64,000 bases of DNA from Sphingomonas sp. AOB5 (GTDB lineage Bacteria; Pseudomonadota; Alphaproteobacteria; Sphingomonadales; Sphingomonadaceae). Positions within the stretch are counted from its first letter, which is position 1, and the number at the start of each line of letters is the position of its first letter. The position numbers and the translations under genes are program-made. Positions 1 to 8,490 of this stretch are shown here, one piece after another. The notes under the pieces were generated by a model. It worked only from the letters and a program-made list of their open reading frames with translations, searched no databases and had not been told where the DNA came from. The DNA lies in the NCBI RefSeq assembly GCF_029433115.1, contig NZ_JARNTV010000001.1, positions 124,001 to 188,000 on the forward strand, written 5' to 3'.

Positions 1-716
1 AACCCGAACGGCCGCTGGTCCGCGCCGAATTCGTGATGCCCCAGCCAGCTCATATAGCGGCGGCGGAACGGGTCTTCGGCCGCCAGCTTGTCCGCTCGCA
101 CATGCTGGGTGCGCAGCGAGATCGCCTGTTGCAGCGGATCGCGAAACGGATGCAGCAGCACCGCGTCGGGAAAGGCCGCGACCAGCGCAGGCAGCCGCAG
201 CACATTGTTGTTGTTCTTCGACAGATATCGCGGCCCGCCATGGCGCAGCAGCACCAGCCGCACATAGTCGCGGAACGCCGCGATCGTATCTGGCGCCACC
301 GGCTCGGGCAGCAGCGCCTCACGCGTGCGATAGCGGTCGCCCTCATGCATCCGCCAAAAGACCTCCTCGATCGCCTCGGGGCTGTCGAGATCGTGGGTCA
401 GCCCGTCGCCATGCCCGCGTTCGCTGGTCTCGACATGACGCTGGAAGCCCCGGCCCAGCCGTGCCCAGCTGTTCGGCGCCAGCGGAAAGGGCATGTCGCG
501 ATAGGAAAGCGAGGCAAAGCCGCCGCTCGCATGCAGCGCGCGCATCAGCACCGTGGTGCCCGCGCGCGCCAGCCCGGAAACGAACACCGGCGCCTCGACC
601 GCGATCCCGTTCAGCGCCCGGCGATAGCGTGCCCGCTCGATATCGAACGAAGCTTCGAGGACCGGGCGGAAGCCGAGCGCGATATGATGCAGGATGCGGT
701 CAGCGCGGCTGTACAC
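1..716 (-). CDS. PAPS-dependent sulfotransferase family protein, partial (C-terminus off the window)
   Basis: Translating the minus strand from a GTG at 716 gives an open frame to the window edge. A 5'-phosphosulfate-binding loop, VFVSGLARAGTT, lies near residues 44-55, and a 3'-phosphate-binding-like segment, YLSKNNNNVLRLPAL, lies near residue 165, followed by HPFRDP. This is the sulfotransferase family layout; the enzyme would transfer sulfate from PAPS to an unknown acceptor. The GTG start overlaps the end of the upstream gene (stop at 700-702) by 17 bases, suggesting coupling, but an internal start is possible. An arylsulfotransferase-like gene stands at the head of the same minus-strand cluster, so the group may modify a surface glycan or lipid; that is inference. 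Confidence 0.8.
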   Translation of the reverse strand, partial: MYSRADRILHHIALGFRPVLEASFDIERARYRRALNGIAVEAPVFVSGLARAGTTVLMRALHASGGFASLSYRDMPFPLAPNSWARLGRGFQRHVETSERGHGDGLTHDLDSPEAIEEVFWRMHEGDRYRTREALLPEPVAPDTIAAFRDYVRLVLLRHGGPRYLSKNNNNVLRLPALVAAFPDAVLLHPFRDPLQQAISLRTQHVRADKLAAEDPFRRRYMSWLGHHEFGADQRPFG

Positions 717-1074
717 GACGCCTCAATGCGGGTGCGACCTGCCAGCGCAGCAGCGCATAGCCGAGCGTCAGCGGCACCACGCCCAGCCGGGTCGCCCAGT
801 CGAGATCGTCGCCCATCGCATAGTGCAAAGCCAGCACCGCCAGCAGCGGCGACGCCACCGCGACCAGCAACGCACCCGCGCGGATCGATCGCGCGAACAG
901 CCGCCGCGCGAGCAATTGCAGCGCGCGTTCCTTCACCCATTCGGACACGCGCCCGCGCCGGATCGTGCGGAGCGAGCGCCGGCTGCAGGCGCTCATCTCG
1001 GCAAAGGCGGGGATCAGCGGCAGGCGATGCGCGAGTTCGAGCACCGCGACGAGGCTGAGGAACAGCAGCAGCAT
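700..1074 (-). CDS. small hypothetical membrane protein (124 aa)
   Basis: The family is not recognised. The protein opens with a hydrophobic stretch (MLLLFLSLVAVLELAHRL) and has a second hydrophobic region around residues 65-85 and a third around 95-110, with an arginine-rich middle and C-terminal end, as in a small inner-membrane protein. It begins one base after the stop of the 72-residue gene upstream and overlaps the sulfotransferase downstream, so the four genes appear to form one transcription unit. Its role probably relates to the sulfotransferase, judged from position only. Confidence 0.6.
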   Translation of the reverse strand: MLLLFLSLVAVLELAHRLPLIPAFAEMSACSRRSLRTIRRGRVSEWVKERALQLLARRLFARSIRAGALLVAVASPLLAVLALHYAMGDDLDWATRLGVVPLTLGYALLRWQVAPALRRRVQPR

Positions 1075-1075
1075 C

Positions 1076-1294
1076 TCAGCGCGCTCCCTTGCCGCGGATG
1101 CGCCGGATCAGCCGCTTGAACGGATACCAGAGCACCGAGAAGATCCCGAGCAGGATCGACCCGACGATGCCGAAGGCGACGCCCACGGCGCCAAGGCCAA
1201 GGCCCGGCCCGGTATAGGCCAGTGCCGCGCCCGGCGCGGTGAGGAGGAGACAGGCGGCAAGCGCCGCCATGAGGCGTGGTGGATTCAGCTGCAT
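1076..1294 (-). CDS. small hypothetical membrane protein (72 aa)
   Basis: A short protein with a signal-like N-terminus (LMAALAACLLLTAPGAALA), then a glycine-rich hydrophobic segment (GLGLGAVGVAFGIVGSILLG) and a basic tail (KRLIRRIRGKGAR). The first segment may be cleaved after ALA. It overlaps the end of the arylsulfotransferase-like gene by about 10 bases and is followed almost without gap by the next membrane protein, supporting one operon. No family function is recognised. Confidence 0.6.
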   Translation of the reverse strand: MQLNPPRLMAALAACLLLTAPGAALAYTGPGLGLGAVGVAFGIVGSILLGIFSVLWYPFKRLIRRIRGKGAR

Positions 1295-2676
1295 GTTGCA
1301 CTCACCGCGGATTGGATGGCCTGGCCATCGGTTGATGGGGAAAGGTAGCGCGCCCAGCTGATCGCCATGCGGCGCATGTCGTCGCCGGCCGAAATGAAGC
1401 GCCAGCGCAGCGTGCCGTCGGGCGCGATACGGACGAGCCGGCCCTGCTCGGTTTCCTCGATCATCGCATCACCATTGGGCAGCGGCGTGCCGCGGCCCTG
1501 CGCGCGCGTGGCGAGCTTGTTGCGCTCGAACCCGGCCTGCCAGGGCGAGCTGGTCCGCCCGGTGGCGAAATCGACCACCAGCAGCCGGTTGGTGCCATCC
1601 ACCTGCATGTTCGGATCGCTGGCACGGATATTATTGTCGAACACCGAGATGCGGTGATCGTCGAGGATCTCGACATCGTGCTGGAAGCGCCACGGCTGGG
1701 TCTGCCACCACAGGATCTTGCCGGTGGAGGGCCGGTAGAGCGCGACCAGCGAGAGGTTGCGGATGCTCAGGAACAGGTCGCCGCGATGCCAGTGCGGGCC
1801 GCTTTCGAACACCGGCTGGATATCGTTCAGGTGGAAGGGGTCGTCCGAATAGGGCCGGCTGCCCCACAGATGCGCAAGGCCGTTGCGCTCGAGGATATCG
1901 GCGATGCGGGTGACCCCGATCAGCTTCCCCTCGGGCGAGACCTGCGCCAGCGCATCGTCCCAGAAGCCGGGCTTCACATTGGGCTGGCGCGGCTTGGGGT
2001 AGCGATACCCCGTCCAGATGCTGCCGTCCGGCCCCTGTTCGGTGCCGTGATGGAAGATGCCGTCGATCGACCAGATCAGCTTCCCGCATGCATCGTACCG
2101 GGCCAGCGGCGAGCTGTCGTGGACGACGATGCTGCCGTCGGACAGCAGCAGCGGATGCATCAGCCGGTTGCGCGCCACATCCTTGTCGCGGCGGATATCG
2201 GTGAGTTCGGAGGTGAAGCTCGATTGCGCGTTAGACGCGGCGATATCGGGCACGAATTCGTGCATCACCCGCCCGTCGCTCAGCCGCAGCAGTTGGACGA
2301 TCGAACGGCCGCGCTTGGCATCGAATGGCGAGACCAGCACATAGCCGGGATCGGTGAAGGCCTGATCGGGATTGCGCCAGAAGCCCGCCGGCAGCGGCTC
2401 GAACGCCTTTCCGCCATACCAGGGCGCGGCCCCACGGAAACTGCCCTGGATCGTATCGGGAATGCGCGCCAGCTGGATCGCGACCCGGCCGAGCGGCCCG
2501 GACTTCTCCCAGCCGTCGACGACCGAGCCGAGGCCGATCGCCAGCCCGAGCCCCGCAATGCCCGTCAGCAGCACCGACCAGAGCGGCACGGGCCGGGCGA
2601 GCACCTGCTCGAACCGTCCGCGCTGCGCATCGTCGCCGGCCGCCACCGGCTGATCAATCCGATCCCCGTCCAACAA
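1285..2676 (-). CDS. arylsulfotransferase (ASST)-like beta-propeller protein
   Basis: A 463-residue protein with one N-terminal membrane anchor (about residues 33-52, LWSVLLTGIAGLGLAIGLGS) and a periplasmic part that reads as a beta-propeller of the bacterial ASST/ArylsulfotranN-like group. Diagnostic stretches are HPLLLSDGSIVVHD, FHHGTEQGPDGSIWTG, DPFHLNDIQPV, WWQTQPWRFQHDVEILDDH and a final GTLRWRF strand. Histidines in FHLND, FQHD and FHHGT are the likely active-site residues by family analogy. PAPS-independent ASSTs move sulfate between phenolic compounds; the substrate here is unknown. It heads the minus-strand cluster that ends with a PAPS-type sulfotransferase. A general PQQ-like repeat protein is the alternative reading. 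Confidence 0.7.
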   Translation of the reverse strand: MLDGDRIDQPVAAGDDAQRGRFEQVLARPVPLWSVLLTGIAGLGLAIGLGSVVDGWEKSGPLGRVAIQLARIPDTIQGSFRGAAPWYGGKAFEPLPAGFWRNPDQAFTDPGYVLVSPFDAKRGRSIVQLLRLSDGRVMHEFVPDIAASNAQSSFTSELTDIRRDKDVARNRLMHPLLLSDGSIVVHDSSPLARYDACGKLIWSIDGIFHHGTEQGPDGSIWTGYRYPKPRQPNVKPGFWDDALAQVSPEGKLIGVTRIADILERNGLAHLWGSRPYSDDPFHLNDIQPVFESGPHWHRGDLFLSIRNLSLVALYRPSTGKILWWQTQPWRFQHDVEILDDHRISVFDNNIRASDPNMQVDGTNRLLVVDFATGRTSSPWQAGFERNKLATRAQGRGTPLPNGDAMIEETEQGRLVRIAPDGTLRWRFISAGDDMRRMAISWARYLSPSTDGQAIQSAVSATCS

Positions 2677-2751
2677 ACATCCTTCAGTTCCGCCCCTGTC
2701 GTTTCGGGTCGGTTACGTATGTTTCCGGAGGATTTCGTCAGATGTCCGTGT

Positions 2752-4095
2752 TCAGGCGGGCAGCAACACGCGCGCCAGCAGTCCCCCTTCGGGGCGGTTT
2801 TCGACCGTCACATCGCCGCCATGCGCGCGGGCGACGGCACGTACGCTGGCCAGTCCCAGCCCGATCCCGCCGGTGTCGCGATTGCGCGATCGCTCGCCGC
2901 GGAAAAAGGGCTCGAACACGCGGTCCAGATCCTCGGGCGAGATGCCGGGACCTTCGTCGCGCACCTCGATCAGCGCCTGCCCCTCGCTATGGCCGAGCGA
3001 CACATCCGCGCTGCCGGCATATTTGAGCGCATTGCCGACAAGGTTGGACAGCAGCGCCTTCAATGCCACCGGATTGCCGTCCACCACGATCGGCGATCCC
3101 GGCACCAAAGTCACCGCGCTGCCCTGATCGGCCAGCTCGTCGGTCACCGTCTCGGCCAGCGAGCGCAGGTCGAGCGGGCGGCGCGTGGCGGGCTGGCTGG
3201 TATCGCGGACGAATGCCAGCGTGGCGGCGATCATCGCCTCCATCTCGCGCACATCCTGCTCGCATGCGCGGCGGATCGCATCGGGTGCATTCTCCAGCCG
3301 CAGCTCGAGCCGCATCAGCGGCGTGCGCAGATCGTGCGCCACCGCGGCGATCACCATCGCGCGATCGTCGACATAGCGGTTGAGCCGCGCCTGCATCTGG
3401 TTGAACGCCGCCGCCGCTTCGGCGATCTCGGCCGGGCCGGTCATCGCCAGCGGCGCGGCGCGCGGATCGCGTCCCAGCCGCTCCGCTGCCGCGGCAAATG
3501 CGCCGATCGGCTTGGCCAGCCGGTGCGCCAGCATCCATGCGAACGGCACCACCGCCGCCGCGCCGACCAGCAGCCACAACAGGCTCATCCACTGCCACGT
3601 CGCAAGGCCATGCGAAGCCGGACGGATCGTGAGCCACTCGCCATTGTCCTGACGGAAGGAAGCGACGAAATCGCCGATCACGATCACGTCGCGCGCTTCC
3701 GAAGCACTTGCCGGCAGCACCGGCGGCGGCAGGCTCGCGCGGTCGTACACGATCGGCCGCTGGGGATAGACCGGCGGCGGAAAGCCGAACCGGATCCGGT
3801 CGAGCGGCACGCCCATCGCCATGGCGAGCGAGGGGCGGATACGGTCCGCGCGCGGCGCCCAGCTGACCGGATCGATCTTCGCATCGGGCGCGATCTCCAG
3901 ATCGATGCCGGAATCGGGCGTGCCGTGCAGCGCATGCGCGATCTGGCCCACCGTCACCACGCGCTGCGCCGGCGTCGGCACCGCGAACGACAAGGCGAAG
4001 TTGAGCAGCTGGACGATGGCCAGGCAGGCCAGCATCACCAGGAAGATCCGGAGGAACAGCGGCGATTGCGCTCCGCTGCTCCGGAACAGCTTCAT
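2752..4095 (-). CDS. sensor histidine kinase, OmpR/EnvZ-class partner
   Basis: A 447-residue membrane kinase. A first transmembrane helix lies near residues 13-38, a periplasmic sensor region follows to about 165, and a second helix (WMSLLWLLVGAAAVVPFAWML) is near 170-190. A HAMP linker comes next, then the phospho-acceptor H-box AVAHDLRTPLMRL (His about 255), the N-box NLVGNALKYA, the G1 box DEGPGI and GIGLGLASVR. All catalytic boxes are present. Its start overlaps the stop of the response regulator by four bases, so the two are co-translated. The signal cannot be deduced. Confidence 0.93.
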   Translation of the reverse strand: MKLFRSSGAQSPLFLRIFLVMLACLAIVQLLNFALSFAVPTPAQRVVTVGQIAHALHGTPDSGIDLEIAPDAKIDPVSWAPRADRIRPSLAMAMGVPLDRIRFGFPPPVYPQRPIVYDRASLPPPVLPASASEARDVIVIGDFVASFRQDNGEWLTIRPASHGLATWQWMSLLWLLVGAAAVVPFAWMLAHRLAKPIGAFAAAAERLGRDPRAAPLAMTGPAEIAEAAAAFNQMQARLNRYVDDRAMVIAAVAHDLRTPLMRLELRLENAPDAIRRACEQDVREMEAMIAATLAFVRDTSQPATRRPLDLRSLAETVTDELADQGSAVTLVPGSPIVVDGNPVALKALLSNLVGNALKYAGSADVSLGHSEGQALIEVRDEGPGISPEDLDRVFEPFFRGERSRNRDTGGIGLGLASVRAVARAHGGDVTVENRPEGGLLARVLLPA

Positions 4096-4817
4096 GAGCG
4101 CGCGACCCTGGGCACGAACAGATAGCCTTCGTTGCGCACGGTGCGGATGATCTCGTCTCCGCCCGCGCGCAGCTTGCGGCGCAGGCGGCTGACCTGCACG
4201 TCGATCGCGCGATCATAAGCGTCCGAATCCGGCCCGCGCGCAGCCGACAACAGCGCCTCGCGCGACAGCACCCGGCGCGGCCGCTCGATGAACACGCGCA
4301 GCACCGCGAACTCGCCATCGGTGAGCCCGACCAGCACGCCCTCGGGATCGAACAGCTCGTGCGAGGCGAGGTCGATCCGCCACCCGTCGAACACATATTG
4401 ATCGGCCTCGGTCGTGGCCGCCCCGCCCCGCCGCCGCAGCGCCGCGCGCACCGTCGCCAGGATCTCGCGCGGGCTGCACGGCTTGGTGAGATAATGGCCA
4501 GCACCGACCTCGAGGCCGAGGATACGGTCATGCTCTTCGCCAAGGGCGCTCAGGAACACGATCTCCGGCCCGTCGTCGCGCGCGATCCGGCGGCAGGCGC
4601 TCAGGCCGTCCTCGCCGGGCATCATCACATCGAGGATGATCAGGTCCACCGCGGTGCGCGCAAGGATCTGGTCCATGTCGCGCGCACTGGCCGCGGTTTC
4701 AACGCGATAGCCGCGCGCGCCAAGACTTTCGGCGAGCAGCTGGCGGATGTCGCGATCGTCATCGACGACGAGGAGAGTAGCGGTTGCGGCCGCCGTTGCG
4801 GGGGTCTGGTGCAGCAT
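4092..4817 (-). CDS. OmpR/PhoB-type response regulator
   Basis: Receiver domain with the acidic pair in VVDDDRD, the phospho-acceptor Asp in LIILDVMMPGEDG, the Thr/Ser-type FLSALGEE and the Lys in YLTKPCSP, followed by a winged-helix DNA-binding domain ending in DRAIDVQVSRLRRKLR and VRNEGYLFVP. I start at the ATG at 4815-4817 (MLHQTP), giving 241 residues; an upstream ATG at 4865 would add sixteen atypical residues. It is the first gene of a two-gene unit with the kinase at 2752-4095. A tandem TGTATCA repeat upstream (4883-4899) is a likely self-binding site. Confidence 0.93.
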   Translation of the reverse strand: MLHQTPATAAATATLLVVDDDRDIRQLLAESLGARGYRVETAASARDMDQILARTAVDLIILDVMMPGEDGLSACRRIARDDGPEIVFLSALGEEHDRILGLEVGAGHYLTKPCSPREILATVRAALRRRGGAATTEADQYVFDGWRIDLASHELFDPEGVLVGLTDGEFAVLRVFIERPRRVLSREALLSAARGPDSDAYDRAIDVQVSRLRRKLRAGGDEIIRTVRNEGYLFVPRVARS

Positions 4818-4882
4818 GTGTCCGGCTTTGCGCCCGAATGTGTTCGGAATGTTTCCGCATAGCATGCCGTTCCGAGTCGATA

Positions 4883-4899
4883 TGTATCAGTTTGTATCA
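4883..4899. promoter_or_regulatory. tandem direct repeat TGTATCA-N3-TGTATCA, candidate response-regulator box
   Basis: Two perfect TGTATCA copies at 4883-4889 and 4893-4899 are 10 bases apart, one helical turn, the arrangement bound by OmpR/PhoB-family dimers. The site lies about 66 bases upstream of the response-regulator start, just past the 3' end of the dctA-like gene. Autoregulation is an inference from spacing and position. Confidence 0.5.
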
Positions 4900-6231
4900 A
4901 TCGGGATCCGCCTCCGGCCCGATCCGCGCCGGACCGGCCTCCGGCCGCCCATTCAACGCCCGGTTCAGCGCCTCGCGATCCAGCGCTCCGTCCCACCGCG
5001 CCACCACGATCGTCGCCACCGCATTGCCGATGAAGTTGGTCAGGCTGCGGCACTCGCTCATGAAGCGGTCGACGCCCAGGATCAGCGCGATCCCCGCCAC
5101 CGGAACCGACGGCACCAGATGAAGCGTCGCCGCCAAAGTGATGAACCCCGATCCGGTAACCCCCGCCGCCCCCTTCGAGCTGATCATCGCCACCCCGAGC
5201 AGGAAGATCTGCTCGCCCAGCGAGAGGTGCACGCCCGTCGCCTGCGCGATGAACAGGGCCGCCAGCGTCATATAGATGTTGGTGCCGTCCAGATTGAACG
5301 AATAGCCCGCCGGCACCACCAGCCCGACCACCGGTTTGGCACAGCCCGCCCGCTCCATCTTCTCGATCAGCGCAGGCAGCGCGCTTTCCGACGAGGAGGT
5401 GCCCAGGACCAGCAACAGCTCGGCCTTGAGATAGCGGATCAGCTTCAGGATCGAGAAGCCCGACAGCCGCGCCACCGTGCCCAGCACCACCAGCACGAAC
5501 AGGATCGAGGTGAGGTAGAAGGTCGCGACCAGCTGGCCCAGATTGACCAGCGACCCCAGCCCGTATTTGCCGATGGTGAACCCCATCGCCCCGAACGCGC
5601 CCACCGGCGCCGCGCGCATCACGATCCCGACCAGCTTGAACACCACCAGCCCGATCCGGTCGATCATCTCCGCCACCGGCCGCGCCGGCTCGCCGACCAG
5701 CGCCAGCGCCACGCCGAACAGGATCGACACCAGCAGCACCTGCAGCAGCTGTCCCTCGACCAGCGCGGAGACGAGCGTGGTCGGGATCATCGCCAGCAAA
5801 AAGGCCGCGATGCTCTGCTCGGCCGCCTTCTCCTCATAGCCATGGATCTTGCTCGCATCGAGCGTGGCGGGATCGATGTTCATCCCCGCGCCCGGCTGGA
5901 CGACGTTCGCCACGATCAACCCGACGATCAGGGCCAGCGTCGAAAAGAACAGGAAATAGGCGAACGCCTTGGCCGCGACCCGCCCGGCATCGCCCAGCGC
6001 CTTCATCCCCGCAATCCCGCTGACCAATGTCAGGAAGATCACCGGCGCGATGATCATCTTCACCAGCGCGATGAACGCGTCGCCGATCGGCTTGTACCAG
6101 CCATCGGCATATTGCGGCAGATAATAGCCCGCGGTCACGCCCAGCAGGATCGCGACCAGCACCTGAAGATAGAGATGCCCCCACAGGCTCGGCTGGCGCG
6201 CAGGCGGCGCTCCGGTCGCGATCACTGCCAC
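4897..6231 (-). CDS. dctA: C4-dicarboxylate/cation symporter, DctA-GltP family
   Basis: A polytopic sodium/proton:dicarboxylate symporter. It carries the hairpin motif [17 protein letters not shown], the NMDGT-equivalent [17 protein letters not shown], the [14 protein letters not shown] re-entrant loop and the C-terminal [17 protein letters not shown], all hallmarks of DAACS transporters. I choose the GTG at 6229-6231 because a strong ribosome site (GGAGGAG, minus strand, about 6236-6245) lies just before it; the ATG at 6267 would read through that site. The expected role is import of succinate, fumarate, malate or acidic amino acids. It is transcribed divergently from the YbaK-like gene. Confidence 0.9.
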   Translation of the reverse strand: MAVIATGAPPARQPSLWGHLYLQVLVAILLGVTAGYYLPQYADGWYKPIGDAFIALVKMIIAPVIFLTLVSGIAGMKALGDAGRVAAKAFAYFLFFSTLALIVGLIVANVVQPGAGMNIDPATLDASKIHGYEEKAAEQSIAAFLLAMIPTTLVSALVEGQLLQVLLVSILFGVALALVGEPARPVAEMIDRIGLVVFKLVGIVMRAAPVGAFGAMGFTIGKYGLGSLVNLGQLVATFYLTSILFVLVVLGTVARLSGFSILKLIRYLKAELLLVLGTSSSESALPALIEKMERAGCAKPVVGLVVPAGYSFNLDGTNIYMTLAALFIAQATGVHLSLGEQIFLLGVAMISSKGAAGVTGSGFITLAATLHLVPSVPVAGIALILGVDRFMSECRSLTNFIGNAVATIVVARWDGALDREALNRALNGRPEAGPARIGPEADPD

Positions 6232-6308
6232 AGATGCTCCTCCCCCCGCCGGACCGGCTACCCGCACCGGCTATAGGCGCGCAGGCGCTTCATGATAAGC
6301 GCCGTGGC

Positions 6309-6776
6309 ATGACCCTGGAAACCGCCCGAGCCTGGCTCGCCGAACATGCCCCCGATCTCGCGCTGATCGAACATGGCGTCAGCACCGCCACCGTCGCCGA
6401 AGCCGCCGCGGCGCTCGGCGTCGAACCGGGCCGCATCGCCAAGACGCTGGCGCTGCGCGTCGGCGATTCCGAATTCCTGATCGTCGCCCGCGGCGATGCC
6501 CGGATCGACAATGCCAAGACCAAGGCCGAATTCGGCGGCCGCCCGCGCATGCTCTCCGCCGAGGAAGCGCTGGCCGTCACCGGCCATCCCGTCGGCGGCG
6601 TCTGCCCCTTCGGACTGGCGACCGACGTGCCGGTCTATTGCGACGTCTCGCTCCGCCCCTATCCCAGCGTCTTCCCCGCCGCAGGATCGCTCACCAGCTC
6701 GGTCGAGATCGCACCCGACCGGCTGGCTGCGCTGGTCTCACAACGCTGGGTGGACATCGCCAAGCTGGCGGAATGA
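6309..6776 (+). CDS. YbaK/EbsC-family aminoacyl-tRNA deacylase-like protein
   Basis: A 155-residue single-domain YbaK/ProX-type protein. The family pattern shows in AAALGVEPGRIAKTLALRV, FLIVARGDARIDNAKTKAEFG (the conserved lysine region), HPVGGVCPFGL and VYCDVSLRPYPSVFPAAGS. Members hydrolyse mischarged Cys- or Ala-tRNA in trans; the exact substrate is not predictable. The start at 6309 (MTLETARAWL) is preferred over an ATG at 6234, which would lie in the transporter's leader. It is adjacent to tRNA-Leu but has no functional link to it that I can see. Confidence 0.85.
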   Translation: MTLETARAWLAEHAPDLALIEHGVSTATVAEAAAALGVEPGRIAKTLALRVGDSEFLIVARGDARIDNAKTKAEFGGRPRMLSAEEALAVTGHPVGGVCPFGLATDVPVYCDVSLRPYPSVFPAAGSLTSSVEIAPDRLAALVSQRWVDIAKLAE

Positions 6777-6849
6777 CGCACCGCCACGCCAGGCCCCGTC
6801 CCTTTCGCAAAGGATTTTACAAGAAAGCGAATTTCCGCGTTCCACGTGG

Positions 6850-6878
6850 TTGACAAGCCCATGCCCCCACCGTAGTTC
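6850..6878 (+). promoter_or_regulatory. promoter-like element ahead of tRNA-Leu
   Basis: A consensus TTGACA (6850-6855) is separated by 17 bases from a weak TAGTTC -10 (6873-6878), 16 bases before the first tRNA base. Sequence and spacing fit a sigma-70 tRNA promoter. Confidence 0.55.
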
Positions 6879-6894
6879 GCGCCCCCTACCCCGT

Positions 6895-6981
6895 GCCCAG
6901 ATGGCGGAATTGGTAGACGCACCAGCTTCAGGTGCTGGCGGTCGCAAGGCCGTGGAGGTTCGAGTCCTCTTCTGGGCACCA
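6895..6981 (+). tRNA. tRNA-Leu (anticodon CAG), CCA encoded
   Basis: The acceptor stem pairs GCCCAGA (6895-6901) with TCTGGGC (6971-6977). The D-arm contains GGCGGAATTGGTAGACGC, the anticodon stem CCAGC/GCTGG closes a TTCAGGT loop giving CAG, and the T-arm contains GGTTCGAGTCC. A long variable arm fits a class II leucine tRNA. Discriminator A and CCA follow at 6978-6981. An integrase starts 228 bases downstream, and the 3' end is repeated at 39739-39766, so this tRNA is the attachment site of a genomic island. Confidence 0.97.
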
Positions 6982-6987
6982 TTTCCC
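6960..6987 (+). repeat. attL: 3' end of tRNA-Leu, left copy of the island's flanking repeat
   Basis: These 28 bases span the T-arm, acceptor strand, CCA and a few downstream bases. They match 39739-39766 with one substitution, one missing G in the GGG of the acceptor strand and one extra T in the T run after CCA. P4-type integrases commonly cross over in the tRNA 3' half. Confidence 0.8.
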
Positions 6988-7086
6988 TGTGTCAGGGCAT
7001 CCCAGCACATCGACAAAAACGGCAGAAATCTGCCACTTTTGCTCGGTTCTGTGCGGAAATGTCCGAGCAGGTTCCAGTCGATCCCA

Positions 7087-7151
7087 GGGCCATATTGGGC
7101 CATGAACGGGGCCTAAAATGGCCCCGGAAAAACGATGGCCCGGTGGGCCAT
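7087..7151. promoter_or_regulatory. cluster of five GGGCCAT/ATGGCCC heptamers ahead of the integrase
   Basis: GGGCCAT occurs at 7087-7093, 7097-7103 and 7145-7151, and its reverse complement ATGGCCC at 7118-7124 and 7135-7141. The first two are 10 bases apart, and the last two form an inverted repeat with a GGT spacer. A cluster like this, between attL and int, could bind the integrase arm domain, an AlpA/Xis-type factor or an int repressor. Binding is inferred, not shown. Confidence 0.5.
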
Positions 7152-7209
7152 TTCGACCGGAAAAGTGGGCGCCATCCGAACAGAACCGATCGAATCGGGA
7201 GTTTGGGTT

Positions 7210-8490
7210 ATGGCTTTGAAAGATCTCGAAATTCGCGCCCTCCAGCCGAGGGATCGCATCTACAAGAAAGCTGACGAGCGCGGCCTCTATATCGAGGTGC
7301 ATCCAAGCGGCTCGAAGCTCTGGCGCTTCAAATACGGTTACCTCGGTAAGGACAAGCGCCTAGCTTTCGGTCGCTACCCGGAGGTCACTCTGGCAGAGGC
7401 TAGACAGAAGCGCGACGAGGCCCGGCAGAAGCTGCGTGAGGGCATCGACCCGCTTGCAGAACGCAAGCGCGAGAAGCTCATGGCCCACTATAAAGCGGCG
7501 AATACCTTCGGCGACGTGGCCCAGGAATATATCGAGAAGATGATCGCCGAGGGCCGAGCCGATACGACGACGGCGAAGGCCGGATGGCTGCTTGAACAGC
7601 TCCGGCCGCTTTGCAACCAGCCAATCGCGGACCTCAAACCGATCGACGTCCTTGCCGCGCTGAAGCGGCTCGAAGCAAAGGGGAAGCTCGAGACGGCCCG
7701 GCGCTGTCGATCATTCGCGGGCCGCGTGTTTCGCTACGGCGTTGCGACTGGCCGAGCCGAAGGCGATCCAACCTCACTTCTCCGTGGCGCGCTGATCACC
7801 CCGAAGACGACGCACCATGCCGCGATCCTTGACCCGGCGGCGTTCGGAGAGTTGTTGCGCGCGATCGATGCTTACCCTGGCCATCGGATAACCAGGCTCG
7901 CGGCGCAGATATCGCCCCATGTGATGGCCCGACCGGGTGAACTCAGGCAGGCGCTATGGCCCGAGATCGACTTCGACAATTCGGTCTGGCGAATCCCCGC
8001 CACGAGGATGAAAATGCGGCGACCGCATTCGGTTCCACTATCGCGGCAGGTGAAGGCTTACTTGTTGGAATTGCACGAGCTGACCGGTCCCGACGGCTAT
8101 ATCTTCCCGGCGTTTCACACCTCTCGACGCCCGCTCAGCGAGAACACAGTCAATCAGGCGTTCCGCCGTATGGGCTACGCAGCCGGAGAAGTTACCGCGC
8201 ATGGGCTTCGAACCACGGCTTCGACGCTGCTCAACGAAAGTGGAAAGTGGAACCCGGACGCGATCGAGCGCTCGCTGGCGCACGCGGACAAGGACGCGGT
8301 GCGCGGCACATATAATCGCGGTGCCTATTGGGACGAGCGTGTAGCGATGCACCAGTGGTGGAGCGACTATCTCGACGAGTTGCGTGACGGACCTTCGGGA
8401 GAACACATGCCTAAGGCTCCAACGCCTTGCCGAGACAGTATTCGGAGCATCGCCGCGAAATCGTCCCGAAAGAAGGTGCGAGAAGGGTGA
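7210..8490 (+). CDS. int: P4-type site-specific tyrosine recombinase (integrase)
   Basis: A 426-residue integrase with the N-terminal DUF4102 arm-binding domain (LKDLEIRALQPRDRIYKKAD...GLYIEV, LAFGRYPEVTLAEAR), a SAM-like core-binding domain and a catalytic domain. Likely catalytic residues are the Arg in MARPGELRQALW, His and Arg in AHGLRTTASTLLNE, the His in ERSLAHADKDAV and the Tyr of VRGTYNR. The ATG at 7210 gives the standard family N-terminus; an in-frame ATG at 7135 lies inside the heptamer cluster. It sits immediately behind tRNA-Leu and should catalyse integration and excision of the island. Confidence 0.95.
   Translation: MALKDLEIRALQPRDRIYKKADERGLYIEVHPSGSKLWRFKYGYLGKDKRLAFGRYPEVTLAEARQKRDEARQKLREGIDPLAERKREKLMAHYKAANTFGDVAQEYIEKMIAEGRADTTTAKAGWLLEQLRPLCNQPIADLKPIDVLAALKRLEAKGKLETARRCRSFAGRVFRYGVATGRAEGDPTSLLRGALITPKTTHHAAILDPAAFGELLRAIDAYPGHRITRLAAQISPHVMARPGELRQALWPEIDFDNSVWRIPATRMKMRRPHSVPLSRQVKAYLLELHELTGPDGYIFPAFHTSRRPLSENTVNQAFRRMGYAAGEVTAHGLRTTASTLLNESGKWNPDAIERSLAHADKDAVRGTYNRGAYWDERVAMHQWWSDYLDELRDGPSGEHMPKAPTPCRDSIRSIAAKSSRKKVREG

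Noticed and set aside
33..1119. Long plus-strand open frames opposite the sulfate-transfer cluster
   Set aside because: They are arginine/proline/alanine-rich, have no domain, and mirror well-supported minus-strand genes; GC-driven shadow frames.
1654..4125. 823-codon plus-strand open frame opposite the ASST-like and histidine kinase genes
   Set aside because: Composition is His/Arg/Gln-rich with no motif, and it lies antisense to two genes with intact signatures.
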